A stretch of 64,000 bases of DNA, taken from assembly GCA_004325065.1 (NCBI GenBank), contig PITI01000001.1, positions 1-64,000 on the forward strand, written 5' to 3'. This document shows, piece after piece, positions 9,834-23,000 of the stretch. Position 1 is the first letter of the stretch. Each line of letters starts with the position of its first letter. Source of the stretch: Hamiltosporidium magnivora (lineage: Eukaryota > Microsporidia > Dubosqiidae). The notes beneath the pieces were generated by a model, which saw only the letters and a program-made list of their open reading frames with translations, ran no database searches and had not been told where the DNA came from. A program made the position numbers and the translations under genes.

Positions 9834-12220
9834 CTTGTACACTACATTGTTATTTATAATTAATAAAACCTACTCTATGGTGGTGTAACATTTTATAATA
9901 CATAGTTTTTACAAGTATTTCATAATTTATGAAATGACATAAGACGTGTTATGCAAATATAAACCGCCGACTTTTTTCTCTGATGAAGCAACTGATGAGC
10001 AAACCTTATCAGTAAGTGAAAAACTTTGCTATAGCGGGTTTCAGCGCCGTCTTTTTTTCATTAAAGAGGTTTTGTTGGGGTTTATTTGTTTCATCTAGTG
10101 CAATTTCGAACATTAATACACAATTCGTTTTTCTTATTATTTTATATTGAGTTCTCAATTTCTTTGATTGTTCTTAGAACATGAGAGAAACGCTTTATAA
10201 TGAAATAACTTCCCCATAACTTTGGTGAATAGCCTTAATGTTATCTTATGTATTTTAAGCACCTGATGTTGCACGCTTCTGAATACTTAATCGTGATTAA
10301 AGAAATGTTTTCTTTCGAGCATTGCTGTAGTCTCCCATTTTTAGACGCTTAATTTCCGAAGTCTTCATAGGTAAATTCCAATAGCAGAGGATATTTGTTG
10401 TGGATTTTCTCTAAATGATCTTACCTTCACCGCTTCTTCTTATTGTCTTTTAAGCCAAATAAATGTTTGTATGAGCGACCAGATTTTATAGCTCCGCTCA
10501 TACATCATTATTGAAAAGTATTTTTTTTTCTTTATATCTCGGAAAAATTATTTATAAATCGTTCGCATCCAGAAAACCTCTAACGAGCTAATAACACTTG
10601 AAACAATTGTTTGATTGAAAGAGGTTGTATTTCGAGAAAAGACTTTTATTCTTACAACATCGCGAGGTAGAGTTTACGCAAGGCTTACAGCAGCATTTTC
10701 TAAAAAAATATTATGAATTCCGCTCATTATCCTCGAGATATATTTGACATAGAAACAAGTAAACGTGGGAAATTCAAAAGCAAGCCGTTTCGTTATAGCC
10801 GTTGCTGTTTTTCATTCAAAGCAGCGTTAGCAAGTTTTTGTTTTTGAATTCCTTAGCTCAAAGATTCTTGGTCTTCAAATAAAACTTTGAATGTCAAAAA
10901 ACATTCTTCTTATTTCCACAAATAATCTGAATGATACCACCAAAACCATCAGAGCCAAATTCTATTGTTTTCTACATCTAAAATACATATTCTGATGTGT
11001 TTGCTGCCAGACTTGTTGTTTTCGACCAATTTACCCAATGTCAGTAAAATACTCACCTACCGCAAGGATCTTCTGGACGGACTGTTAACGCGAGTCTTTA
11101 CCTAAACCAGTCAGCATAACTGCTCTACGTGTTAAACACAAATGCAGTCTTTGTTTCTTTTAAATTTCTTGACCCTTCTTTCGCTCGTAAAATATTCTGA
11201 TATAGCTGCCTCAATCTATCCAGATTTGTTATCAAATGGGCTTGTTTATATTTCAAAGAACATTGCAGTAAAATGTTACAACAGACTTACATTCTTATCC
11301 AAACCATTACCGCATATTTCGATGGATTTGCTCATAAGTGAACTAACGTTAGCATTTCTACGAGCTTCTTTTACTCTTAATATATGATTCAGACACAAGA
11401 ATTCTTAAAGTGAAAAAGGGGGATATCTCAACCCTTTCTTGTCATAGAGAATCAATAAAAGGAATTCGCATTTCCTTCAATGACAAACCAAATGCAGCGA
11501 CAGGCACTTTTATTGTCAAAAGACTTAGCAAAGGCAGCTCTTTTGCGGTCATTATATGTTTCGGATAAAATTTCTCAAACGCCGTTGTAGCTACAAATAC
11601 AAAATAGAACCATTAATTTTAGATGCAGAACATAAGTATATTAGGAAAAATTTAAATAAGGTGAAGAAAATCGAATGCAGTCATAATAGGGCGTTCGATG
11701 TTGCGAAATATCGCGATAGATTAAAGCCGCGAAAATCAAAGGTCTCGAGCCAAGAATCTATTGTATATCGAGAGTGAGAAAAAAAAAGTACAATTTGAAC
11801 AAAAGTCATTTTTCCCAAAAGATATTGTAGAATTTCTTGACATTGCACATGGTCTAAGAGATTATATATGCCATATTTCTTATCTATTTTTTTGAACATT
11901 CATTTTATCTAAATTTAATCAGAATATCGAAAAAAAAACAATTGATTACATAAACAATTCTAGACCAAATACCTATTCTCCTGATTTTAATATATTATGC
12001 CAGGAACCAAGTGTATATAGAACTATCGTGTAATCCAATATTTTTATATTTTTTTTATAATATTCTTTAAATTTTTTTACTGTGCTTTTCTAGTAATTAA
12101 ATTATAAATATTATTAGAAAATAATTTCCAATTATTTTTCTTTTACATCTGTGTATTCTAATAGAATAGGTTATTTTTTTTTAAAAATTCGTTTAAATTT
12201 ATGCCACTGTAAAAAAATAT
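9834..12220. other. Less AT-rich decayed region, probable old mobile element, unassigned
   Basis: From about 9950 to 11800 the base composition is visibly less AT-rich than the desert further right. Both strands give many medium open pieces, for example 11142-11387 and 11556-11777 on the plus strand. No frame runs far without stops and no motif identifies a family. The composition resembles that of the LINE and B repeats next to it, so I infer a decayed element or pseudogene. A perfect 10-bp inverted repeat lies at 10468-10504. After 11800 the sequence returns to plain AT-rich DNA. Confidence 0.4.
10468..10504. repeat. Perfect 10-bp inverted repeat (hairpin), 17-nt loop
   Basis: TGTATGAGCG at 10468-10477 pairs exactly with CGCTCATACA at 10495-10504. 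The stem has five G/C pairs, unusual for this DNA. It lies inside the decayed region, so it may be an element end or internal hairpin; no function is assigned. Confidence 0.5.
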
Positions 12221-12221
12221 T

Positions 12222-12473
12222 ATGTCTCGGATTGGTGTGGGATCACATAAATTTGCGCATAAAAATAATGTTCTAATGCGATTTAAGTCATTCAAATCCA
12301 GCTTCACATCAAATATTTATAAAATATATAAAAGCCATCCTAAATGCAGAGAAAGCAAAATAAAAGGTATCAAAATTGTAGATAATTTATTAAATTACTA
12401 TTTTATGAGTAGCTTGCCAAAATTTATCATTAACATACGTTCTAAAAACAAAATAGAACTAATATTTTTTTAA
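12222..12473 (+). CDS. Possible small basic protein (83 aa), uncertain
   Basis: An ATG-initiated frame of 83 codons begins with MSRIGVGSHKFAHKNN and is strongly basic (many Lys and Arg), with no membrane segment or known motif. The ATG directly follows AAAAAAATATT, similar to the A-run/TATT part of the start signal of the gene at 12651, but no CCC motif is present. It lies 177 bases upstream of that gene on the same strand. It may equally be a chance frame in AT-rich DNA or part of the longer upstream region. Confidence 0.2.
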   Translation: MSRIGVGSHKFAHKNNVLMRFKSFKSSFTSNIYKIYKSHPKCRESKIKGIKIVDNLLNYYFMSSLPKFIINIRSKNKIELIFF

Positions 12474-12625
12474 ATGCCCAATAAAATGCAGAAATTTAAT
12501 TGAAACACCAGATTTGTATCAAGAAATAATATTAAATATTCAAAAGAATTTTAGCAAAAAATATTTTGGTATATTAAAATATATATTACTTCTGAAATAT
12601 TTTAATCGATAATATGTATATAATC

Positions 12626-12647
12626 ATAAAAAAATATTTACAAGCCC
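12626..12647 (+). promoter_or_regulatory. Start-proximal signal: A-run/TATTTA followed by CCC
   Basis: ATAAAAAAATATTTA (12626-12640) is followed by CAAG and CCC (12645-12647), three bases before the ATG at 12651. It mirrors the signal of the paralogue at 2952 almost base for base in the A-run and TATTTA core, with slightly different spacing of the CCC. This supports the chosen start. Confidence 0.6.
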
Positions 12648-12650
12648 TCA

Positions 12651-14624
12651 ATGCTAAGAAATACATACTATTTGTTTTTTCTTTTATATTTTGTGTTTTC
12701 TTCTAGATACCACGATGATATGAACTCGCATTTTTTCAAACGTATTAATGAAAATAATGATTATAGGCCAATGATCGAATACAACAGTGAAGTATTAAAC
12801 AGCCAGAATGTGATCTCTCTTAAGCACCCGGTAAAAAGCGAATCACGAGACCCAGATATATTTTCATATCAGGAAGCCAGTAGTTTGAGTATTGGATCCA
12901 TTCATGAAACTACGCGAATGCTTCCAAGTGAAAACCGGTTTTCTATTCACGACGAAGAAAGTTATTTAATATCAAGAAACTGCTTAAGTGCTATGAAACC
13001 TATTTCAGACCGAGATGAGATGATAAAGGAAACAAATAATCGATATTTTCCGTATAATAGAAAAGAAATAGAGCGAAAAAACCGTGATTACTATTCACAC
13101 AACACTCATTTTTCTAGTGTAAGAAAGTATACGCTTGATGGTTATGCAGACAGTAGAAGAACCGAAGGACATGTTTGTGATTTATACAGTAGACCGAGGC
13201 GATATGATAGAGATATGAGATATAAATCTCACAAGAATAATAAATCGGTCAACAAGTTACACATTATGGAAGATGTTTCATCGAGATATACCCGCTTCCC
13301 AAAAAGATATTTAGATTTCGAAAGCCCATTTGCCTTCATGAAATCACCCAAAGCTTATATCCCACAACTGGAGTTGAAAAACCATCGTAATACGGAGGTA
13401 AATCACCCCCGTTTACGATCCTTCAGTAGAATGATAGATACACGGGGTAAGAATTATGCAATGCTCGTTCGTCTGCAGACGGAATTTATAGGATTTTCTG
13501 ATATTACTTTTTTTGTTGAAAATGATTTTTCTATTGACGGATATTTTTTAGAAAACGAATATCACTCGTTTTTTGATTTAATAGATCATATATTCATAAT
13601 GGAGAAAACGTTTTGGTCACAATTTGATTCATTAACGATGTTAAAATATTTGTCTGAAAAAATGCATGAATCTTTATTGAAATACGATTTTTGCAATATT
13701 AACTCTCCATTATTGTCCTACTTTCCTTGTTTAATTAATGTAAAATATTTTTTAAAGAACATTATTTTTGAGGACATAAATTTGGTTAAGTCTTCATGTT
13801 TGTGGATTCTACTTCTTAAAGCCGCCAACGCTCTTTGCAATGTACAACCGAATAGAGTACCGAATGATAGAATTAACGTAGGCGAGGTGACAGTCGAAAA
13901 ATACAAAGATTTTGATGTTTATAACGGAGATAAAGCTTCATTTTGTGTTCTAAAAAGACTATACGTGGTTTTTTACAGAATAGCAAGAAAGATTTTTAGA
14001 TTATCAAACATTTCGCGAGAATATATTTCCATGCTGGATTACATGTTTAATAACGCTATGTATAGAAACAAAGACATTCATATATCCCGCGGTTGTCACC
14101 TAAATTTTAGTAGGGTTGTGGCCGATTGTATGTTCAGAATTGATCCTAAAATGATATCATTGTTTATTTTAGGATTGGAAGCCCAAAAAATAGCAAATAT
14201 TAGAGATCATGACTCGTTGTTAGATATTAACTGTTTCCTTCTGAGGATTTTTGAAGGTTCGTGTCATTTAGACATTGATGTTTTCTCAAATTTTAGATTA
14301 TTCTATCAAAATTTGATTGAGTCATATATTGATTTCTTTGAAATCGAACTTCTTTCGCTCTACGTTTTTCGAGGTAATAGCATTGTTAAAAACCAACTGA
14401 ATCATATAGATCTTATTGTGCAAATTCTCAAAAGCAAAGCAATTCTTCTATCGCGCTATCGCATCGAGACACTGATGGAGATATCAGAAGCTCTTTGTGT
14501 CATATTCAATCATTTTATAAAAGTCGGATTAAATTATGAATTATATACTAAAAGATATATTGAATATTCCGTTAACTATTGTAAGGGAAAAATTGAAGCC
14601 CTATTAAGGATTATAAAAATATAA
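12651..14624 (+). CDS. Secreted-type protein of unknown function, paralogue B (657 aa)
   Basis: This is a paralogue of the protein at 2952-4946, with nearly equal length and the same architecture. Residues 1-18 are a signal peptide (MLRN, then YYLFFLLYFVFSS). Residues ~20-255 are polar and basic (YNRKEIERKNRDYY, RPRRYDRDMRY) and hardly alignable with paralogue A; its cysteine clusters are not kept. Residues ~262-655 carry the shared domain: FSIDGYFL, SPLLSYFP (352-359), SCLWILL (382-388), LCNVQP (395-400), VYNGD (423-427), FNNAMY (466-471), GCHLNFSR (481-488), LIESYIDFF (555-563) and SEALCVIFNHFIKVGLN (612-628). The motif offsets stay within two residues, so the domain is under length constraint. 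An open 657-codon frame in such AT-rich DNA, plus conservation of residues against the paralogue, argues that both are real genes. The function is unknown. Confidence 0.9.
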   Translation: MLRNTYYLFFLLYFVFSSRYHDDMNSHFFKRINENNDYRPMIEYNSEVLNSQNVISLKHPVKSESRDPDIFSYQEASSLSIGSIHETTRMLPSENRFSIHDEESYLISRNCLSAMKPISDRDEMIKETNNRYFPYNRKEIERKNRDYYSHNTHFSSVRKYTLDGYADSRRTEGHVCDLYSRPRRYDRDMRYKSHKNNKSVNKLHIMEDVSSRYTRFPKRYLDFESPFAFMKSPKAYIPQLELKNHRNTEVNHPRLRSFSRMIDTRGKNYAMLVRLQTEFIGFSDITFFVENDFSIDGYFLENEYHSFFDLIDHIFIMEKTFWSQFDSLTMLKYLSEKMHESLLKYDFCNINSPLLSYFPCLINVKYFLKNIIFEDINLVKSSCLWILLLKAANALCNVQPNRVPNDRINVGEVTVEKYKDFDVYNGDKASFCVLKRLYVVFYRIARKIFRLSNISREYISMLDYMFNNAMYRNKDIHISRGCHLNFSRVVADCMFRIDPKMISLFILGLEAQKIANIRDHDSLLDINCFLLRIFEGSCHLDIDVFSNFRLFYQNLIESYIDFFEIELLSLYVFRGNSIVKNQLNHIDLIVQILKSKAILLSRYRIETLMEISEALCVIFNHFIKVGLNYELYTKRYIEYSVNYCKGKIEALLRIIKI

Positions 14625-16822
14625 ATTTCTGAAGTTCATATTAAAGTATACTTTAGTTGATATTTTACAAAAATGCATATATTCATTGATTTGATTGCTC
14701 CAATTAAACATTTAAATTAAAAGTTTTTTTTTCTCTTATAGTTAAGTCTTAAATAATTCTTAAAGATTTTGCCATAGTAATACCCAGTTTTTACCTTCGG
14801 CTCTAAATTGTCACAAAGCGCAAACTATATAGGCCTTTACACACGAGTAACATGGCAATATACCAAAAAAAGCATATATTAGGAATCTATTTTTTTTAGT
14901 TACAAAATTTAGTTGTATCTGTCGGAATCTAGGATAGGGAGGAGACCCAAAACTCGGGAAGAAAGCTACAATAATATGAATAGCAAAAATGATTATCAAT
15001 CAAAGATGTTTGCTTTCTGTCGTTTGGCTATCGGAGCATATTTTTAATAAGCTAGAAATGTTTTAATCTAAATATATATTTTTTCTATATATTTCTACAA
15101 CAGTATTAGAATAAATTGCGGGTTTCTTTAAAAATCTTATAGCATCTGATTTTAAAAATATATGGTAATAGAATACTCTGATCTTTAATTTATGGATTCA
15201 TAAAGAAAAATTTTAACTTGTAAATGTATATAGGATATAAAGCAATCCAAAAAAATATGATTAAATTTTAGCAATCTGGATTCAATAAATAAAATTTTAA
15301 AAACAATATATTTTCTTGAATATTTCAAAAATGTTTTTTGATAAAGTAATACTTCTATAAATCACCTCGCATTAACGAAAAATTTATAATGCGAATTTAT
15401 TTTAGATTTATTTCGAGACCGAAACCTATCTACTATTACTAATGACAGATAAGAAATGAAGTTAAAAATAAATTAAATGTACCAGAAATATTCTTCAAAG
15501 ATTTTTTTTTATAAATTTTGATGGTAAAGCAAATCTATGGATCTAAGAAATAAACTCATTAAAATTATTCTTTTATATTTTCAGTGGCATATTATAATTT
15601 ATAAAGTTCATGAAAAAAATGCATGAGCATCATGCTTAGGTACATCGAAACCAATTCATTCGTACGTTCTTTCTTGATTTTCATAGCTAAATCCACTTAA
15701 TATCCAATATTATGCTATTGAAAACCATAATGAAATCCTATTGTATCTCCCTATCATCAAATTAAGCCCATGTTCAATATCGATTAACAGATCCAAAGCG
15801 AAAACCACATGTTCTAAATAATTGTAGACATATTACATCGAATGTAATTAATCCCCTTCTAAATGCAATCATAAAATAGATATATACCCACTTTTATAGT
15901 TAAAAAATATATATTTGAGGTTGCGCTTTTTAAATTCATTTTAAAATACACTGAAGTATTTATAATAAAGTTAAATGTAATAATTAAACGCGGTTGTACT
16001 TATCTATACTAAAAAATTAAAAGAATATGTTTTTGATTTATTGCCACATAAGGATTAGATAAACAAGAAAAGAACTATTAAAAGATCAAAAGCAAAAAGC
16101 ATGAGAAAGTAAAGCGTAATTTAGAGAAACAAGGTATCTATTTAAAAAAATATATACCCGGTTAACTGGATTTTTTTGTAATAGAGTTTTAATTCATAAT
16201 TTTTTTAATGACAATTTAATTGATTACAAATAAAATTTATAGTTGGATTTTTAATTATAAAGTTTTCCATTCAAATTTCAAACACAAAATTTTCTGTAAA
16301 AAAAATCAAAAAACATTTGTTTAAAATAGTATTTATTAGAGCATGTTTTTTCATTTAAATTTCCATATTCTATAAGTTAGCACCGATGCTAAAATATTTT
16401 ATCAATATATTTTAAGTCATTTAAAATTCTAGGTAATTTAAAATCAAAGTATATAAGTATTATATATAAAATCGATCAAATATTTCATAAATAGTATAAA
16501 GGCAAGATTTTTTTTTATAAAAGCTGTTTGATTATCGGAATGTATTTTTAAATTTTATTTTATTTATTGCACATAAAATAAACATGCCTTAATGATTTAT
16601 TCAAACATGACCACTTTGAATAACAAATTAAAAAAAATTGTCATAAATATTATTTGTACTTAAATAAGCTGATTAAGCAGTTTAGCTATTCAATGCAAAT
16701 TTACATCATGATATATGATTGAAAGAGTTTAAAATACTTATTGGGTAAGAATTTAACATATATTTATTTATTATGGTAAAAATATCATAACAGAAATTTT
16801 TTAAATCATAACATATCCTTAT
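14625..16822. other. AT-rich intergenic stretch, no gene recognised
   Basis: No long frame is present. Two patches are less AT-rich: 14780-14960 and 15600-15870. They give short frames only and match none of the repeats elsewhere in the window. The rest is plain AT-rich DNA. Confidence 0.5.
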
Positions 16823-17052
16823 TATCGGCCCTATACGGCTGTACGAGCCTTGGCGCCTTTAGTAATACCATCCATCAGTGTTTTAGAAAATGTTTACTTT
16901 TTCGGGTTTTGTAACAATGTGGTTTTATTGGGTAGGTTTTAAGCCTTACGGTCAACGACAGAAGGATTACTAGTCTCTTTTTGTCGCTTCTTCCGACAAA
17001 CAGAGAATACTCCATGTCATTTTGCACCCGGCACGGTGGTTAGCATATATAA
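16823..17052 (-). repeat. Repeat family C, copy 1 (~230 bp, SINE-sized)
   Basis: This aligns with 29525-29765 and 48478-48705, all in the same orientation. Shared blocks on the plus strand are GAGCCTTGGC (16847 area), TGTTTACTT with CGGGTTT, and a TCGC...CGACAA...AGAGAATACTC stretch, then CCCGGCA.GGTGG. On the minus strand it ends in AGGGCCGATAATAAGG, and copy 2 ends in GGGCCCGATGATGATTG, a simple GAT/AAT tail like those at the 3' ends of SINEs and RTE-type LINEs. I therefore read it as a minus-strand, SINE-like or LINE-end element. Confidence 0.7.
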
Positions 17053-20000
17053 CACTGGTTAACATTAAATGAAAATTCCTTGATCTACATGAGAAACAAA
17101 GAAATAAAACTAACGATAGGTTTTATAATTTACTAAAAAGTTTTTATTTATATGCGACAAATAAAAAAAAGAATTCGAACTTAGATTTTAAAATTTGACG
17201 GTACTATTCAGATACCTAGACAAATAATCATATTATAAAACTTTCAAAGATCAATTTAGAAATAATTATGATTTCTTTGCGATATGAAATACGATTCTGA
17301 ATAGCCCGGCGAAATTTTGCAGGCGTATACTTTGTCTTCAATCTGAAGAATAAGTTTTCTTAAGAGCATGTAAATCAATTTATCAAGTAAAAATATACAA
17401 GTTCATAAAATTCAACTTTCAAACACAGCTATTCGAGTACCATGTCATTTACTGCTTTCGAAGAAATAATTAAATGATTGATGGAGAAAATAAAATATAT
17501 TTGAAAATATAAAAGAATGAATTACATGTAAATAATTAAACATCTAAGTGTTAATTTCAGAATTTTCGCGAAATCAAATGATTAGTAATATTTGTTAAAA
17601 TCTATAAAAGTTTTGTGTTTAAATGTAAAAAATAATATTTTATGGTAAATATACTTTCATTATATCTGGTCTATTTGATATTTTTATTCATTTTACATTC
17701 TTCTTAAAGCCTAGGCAATATTTAAATTATTGTTCTAATAATTAGTCATGCAAATCAAAGTATTTTTTATTTTTAAACTATAAATTATATAAAACACTGT
17801 AAAAGCTACTCACTGCATTATAAAATGTGCAATTTCTTTTATTCGGAATATCAAATTTCTAAAAAGATTCTCAATTTAAATGCTCATCTTGATAGGCTAG
17901 AATTTATCCCTTTGGTTTACTGAATCTGTTCAAGATCATTTAGTTATTCCCTAGACAACAATTAATTAATCATTAGGTTCAATTAAATCGTTTTTTCCCT
18001 AAAAAGAACCTATAAATCAAATCTTAAATATATAACACATATTATTATAGGAGTTGTTATAATCTTCTGGTAATTTTTCGTTCCTAGTGTCTAAACATTG
18101 TATAGAGCTTATAAATTTTGTAACAGAAATAAAAGAGTGTAATAGTGTATTAAAAATAAAGCCCATTTTGTTATACAAAGAGCCGATACAAAAAATATAT
18201 TCCCTATATCTACCATCATGCAAATTATCTAATGAAAATCTTTCTATATACATCCAAATGTTTACAAACCATAGATGCCAAACTCTTATCGAAACTATTA
18301 TCACTGTAAAAAGTCCGAAAAAAATGAATGTTAGCCTACAATCGTGAATATATAAAAGCAATATCGAAAATTCAACCACCATATCAATTTAAATATTGTA
18401 GAATATTGATCAAAAGTCTGGTTTTGTTCAATTTTCATTTTTTGCTGAAAAAACTAAAAATGTGCAGTATTTTTATTATGGTTTAATGAACAACAAAACG
18501 AAAACGTTTTAACACAGTAAAAACGAAGATAAGTTTTTAGGATGTTGTTAAAAAGACGCATATAAAATCAATTTACGATAAAACACTGAAAAACTCATAA
18601 ATATACATTCTATTTTTATTTATTTATTGCTTTTCATTCTTATTTAATGTTTATTTAAGTCTTTTTAAATATTAATTGGTAGGTTAAATATTTCATGTTG
18701 GGAACATGTAATATAGTATTATCCAACCCATTTCTTATTTTTACATATAATGTTAACTATTAAATTACAAAAAATTAAAAAAAACGGAAAAACAAGAACA
18801 GATAAGTATTTGACCATTTTACTATCATATTTATGCTATAACCTAGAAATACAGATTTAAAAACCTTGGAAAACAGGTGTAACCATAAAATTTAAAACCC
18901 AAAACCTTATGTTTTAATGCTTATTATATTCCAATATTTTTGGATAATAGATATCTTAAAAAAGTATAGAAAGTTACTTTTAAAGATTCTTTTACAGTTA
19001 AACAACATCATTTATACGAAAAATGGGAATATATTACTCGAGTTCTTTCTTTTGGTCATAGATATTTAAAACCTTAGAATTATTCTGCAAAAACCCTAAA
19101 AAAGTAAACACGTTTTAATTTTATATTATATTTTTCTAAAACCTAAAAATAAAAAAAACAAGCTCAATATAATAAGTGTATTTTTTTTAGAATTCTCTAC
19201 CAAATTTTACAATAAAAATTTAGAGATATGAGAAATTATAAACAAAAAACCATAAATTTTCTTTTTTAACAATTATATAAATCTTGATTTTATGTATCGA
19301 TATACATGATTTTTGGATTTTTTTTCTTAGTATATAACATAAAACTTTGTTCCCTAAATAGGTACATAGTAAAATCTTTTTCAACTCGAAATCGTTACCT
19401 ATATTATAGCCACTTTTCGAAATGAAAAATTCAAACCTAAACGCCATTTATTCTTTCTTTTTGTTCGTTAACGAAAAAAAGTTTCGTTCTGAATATTTTA
19501 TCTGTATTATATATTATTTTTTGTGTTTATAGACGAATTTTGTAATAGAAAAGAATTAGCTTTCTTAAAATTCCCGTTTTTTCACAGGTTAGGCACAAGA
19601 AAAAAATTTTTTTAACAATAAAAGTTTTTTTTTTCGAACTATAAATTCCCTTACATTTAAAATATTGGTTGGTTAGCATAGTAATGCCAAAAGAAACTTG
19701 TTGCATATATTTTATTCATGAAAATTTTACATAAATCTGCTATATATGTTTTAGTGTAATAGTTAAAGATCTATTATAGTCAAAAAGAAAAAAAAGTTCT
19801 AAAAATAGTGAAAATGACATTATTTCTTTATCTTCCAAAGGACCGATTTGAAAATAGAACATTTGGATGTTACTTTTTTGCTATAAAAGACAGGATTCAG
19901 AATCTATTTCTATGCATTTAAAATTATGAACTCCGAATTGTTATTAATTAATTAGATTTTTTGTATATATAACGCAAAATTTAGATTGTTCAATTTCTTG

Positions 20001-23000
20001 TATAAAACATTTTCAAATAATATTGATACTTTATAAATATTATATTTGTATAGTATGAAAATTTTGTTAGTTCTGAGTAGTTTATCTTTGTAAGCCAAAA
20101 TAAATTAGCATTCGCATTCAAAATAGTTCTTCTTAGATAAAATTAAAAAATGATGTCTAATTTACAGTATAATTAAGAATCGATAAGTATGTTAAATTTA
20201 AATATTGGCAAATTTGTATGAATCTTAAAGATAATTATTAACAAAATATCTATATCATATTTATAAGCCATAAATTTTTTATCAAATTATTTTAAAATAT
20301 TAGTTATTTGTTTATTGGTTTATATATGTTAAGTTACAAAAATTATATGAATTAATTTATTTTTTTAATTTCTTGTCTGGATAATTTCTAAAATTTAATA
20401 TTTTTTATTAGTAGCTTTTTTGGCACAAATATTTAACTCATTTATACAAACAACATAATTTAGACAATTATTAGAATTTAGCAAATATTATTTTCAGCAT
20501 GTTTTCGCAGTTCCCTGTTCATAATTAGAAGTTGATAATTCGTTACTGTGAATCAATTTTATGAATACTAGAATATTTTTTTTTAACCTACTATAAGCTT
20601 AACTAATTTTATACACTCATTGAGTCAATTCAATAAATTAAGAGTTTTTCTGACACGTTTGCATTATATTCTCAAATCAAAACTTTAAAAATACTTTTTA
20701 GAGCTTTCAAATTTGACTTTAATCGTTTCTATAGGAATGTTTCTTTATGAAGAAAATAATTCTACATAATGAAAAAAATTCTTCGTAAGTATTTTTATAT
20801 TTTTTGTATATGTAAATATAAAGAATACAATCTTTATCTAAGAACAACATGCCCCAAAAAATGCAGAATACTACCTTTTTATATGTAAAAGTCAAATAAG
20901 CACACCCAGGTACATCAAAATCTTTAAATTTTTATTCTTATGCTAAATCAAAAATATTCTATACATTTTAGATATCTAAATATCTATGAAATGTCTTGAT
21001 TAGACTATTGGTCAGAATATATTTAATAAATCCAAACTATACAAGTATTCTAGTATATAAATAATAAAAAGGAACAGAATAGTAGAAATATATAAAATTT
21101 CGTATTATTCATTTTATAAACAATTTTTATGTTCAGTTTTTTTAAATTTTACCTATCGTAAGAATTAAAATTTGAACATAAGATTTCTTAAACTGTTTAT
21201 ATTTAAACCATAAACTTAACTTAATAGCTATTTATTTATAGCAGCGATATGCATAACAATAAAGACTAAAGCCGTCAATAGCTGGGATTTTATTAAACAA
21301 AATTATATTCGAAAAACATAAATGTACAAAATATATTTATGTAAGTTAAAAACATAAGCATTGTTTATCCAAGTTCATTTATATCGCCAGATTTTATAAG
21401 TTTTTTTAAATGGTTTTGCTATTCGCCAAATATATTTTAAAATTAAGAGAATGTAACATCTGTGCCAATCTCTATTAAGTAATTTGATAGGTTATAATAA
21501 AAGATATTACACATTCATATTTTGCTATGACTGATTTTGTTTTTAGGTATTTAATTTAAATTATTCCAGAAAAATATATCCACTTCCGCCTAATTTAACC
21601 CTTTTCTAAGAATAATTCAACGGATAGTTTATTCGCAAATATTACATCGTCTTGAAATCCAACATTAGTTACAAAATACATGCAGATATCCGATATATAC
21701 GCCCCGCTTTATAAAAAATACTTAAAATAAGAAGTTTATACGGTTACAAACAGTTTGCGGACTTTTTTTTTACCAAAATCATAAAACAGGAAATCTAGTT
21801 CGATAAAAATATATTTAAAATGTTATATTTTTATGTGTGCCTAGTAAAATTGCATTACTGAATTTTCAAGGTAAAATAATTCTTCTTTTACAGAAAATCT
21901 TAGGTATCAATTTGGAGACTGCAATTTATAATATTTAAAAATAACGCATGATAAGTAAAAAAATCATTTCTGTCAGCCTTAATCGTCATACTTGTCTTAA
22001 ATTGAATCGGAGTCTTATAAAAAAATAGATAGATGAAATGAAAAAAGTATAAAAGCTTCTTAAATCAGATTCAGCAGGATTCGGCTCATTTAGTTAGAAT
22101 TATACACACAAAATCAAAGTATATCAAACGGTATGCTTCATGTAAAATTTTTAGAAAAGCCTCTCGATTCATTTCCCTTTCAAGTTTTTTTATTGACTTT
22201 ATTAAAAGAATTTCAAATTGTACATATATAGATTTCTATTAAAAAAGGCTAAATAGAGTGTTTTTTTCACATTTGTTCTATGATATTAACTTAAACGAAA
22301 CACAATTATTAGAATGAACAAACCAAAGGGCAAATATAGCAAAACGCCAACATACAATTAGTAGAGGAAATTCTTTTTCTTTCAAGCTTTAATTTTTTAT
22401 TTTTTCAAAAAATATTTTCGACATATTTTACATTATATATTGTAAATAATATAGTACTTTTAAAAACAAGTCTTCAACACCGCCAGTATATTTTTTGCTT
22501 ACTATTTTTTAATTAACTCATATAATAATTTCCTTCTTATATACACATATCTTACATTTATGTAGAAGTTACACTAAATAAATAAGATAGCTTAAGAAGA
22601 AATAGGTTTACCGAAACCCAAATTTCTATAATTTTGTTCTCATTGTATATTTCTAAAGTTTCTCAATTTGACTAATTCAGATCATACTGTGAAAAGCTAA
22701 TCAAGTTTGCTATTTTAGATAGTTGTTTTTGAAAATTCTTTTATTTCATAAAATTATGATTTCAAGAATTTGTATTTGAATATTTCAAAATGAAATAAGT
22801 ATTACTTTCAAAAAATATAATAGGGAATGAACATAGATCTACCTTAAAGTGTTTCTTTTGAAAAATTTATATTTGAACCAAAGTGGCTATTTTTTTTATA
22901 ATTTTAATACATATGTCTAAGTATTATAGGAAATTGAAAGTTTTTAGAATAGGTGTAACTTCTTGTTATCTTAATTAAATTGCTTAAATTTCAAAGATGT

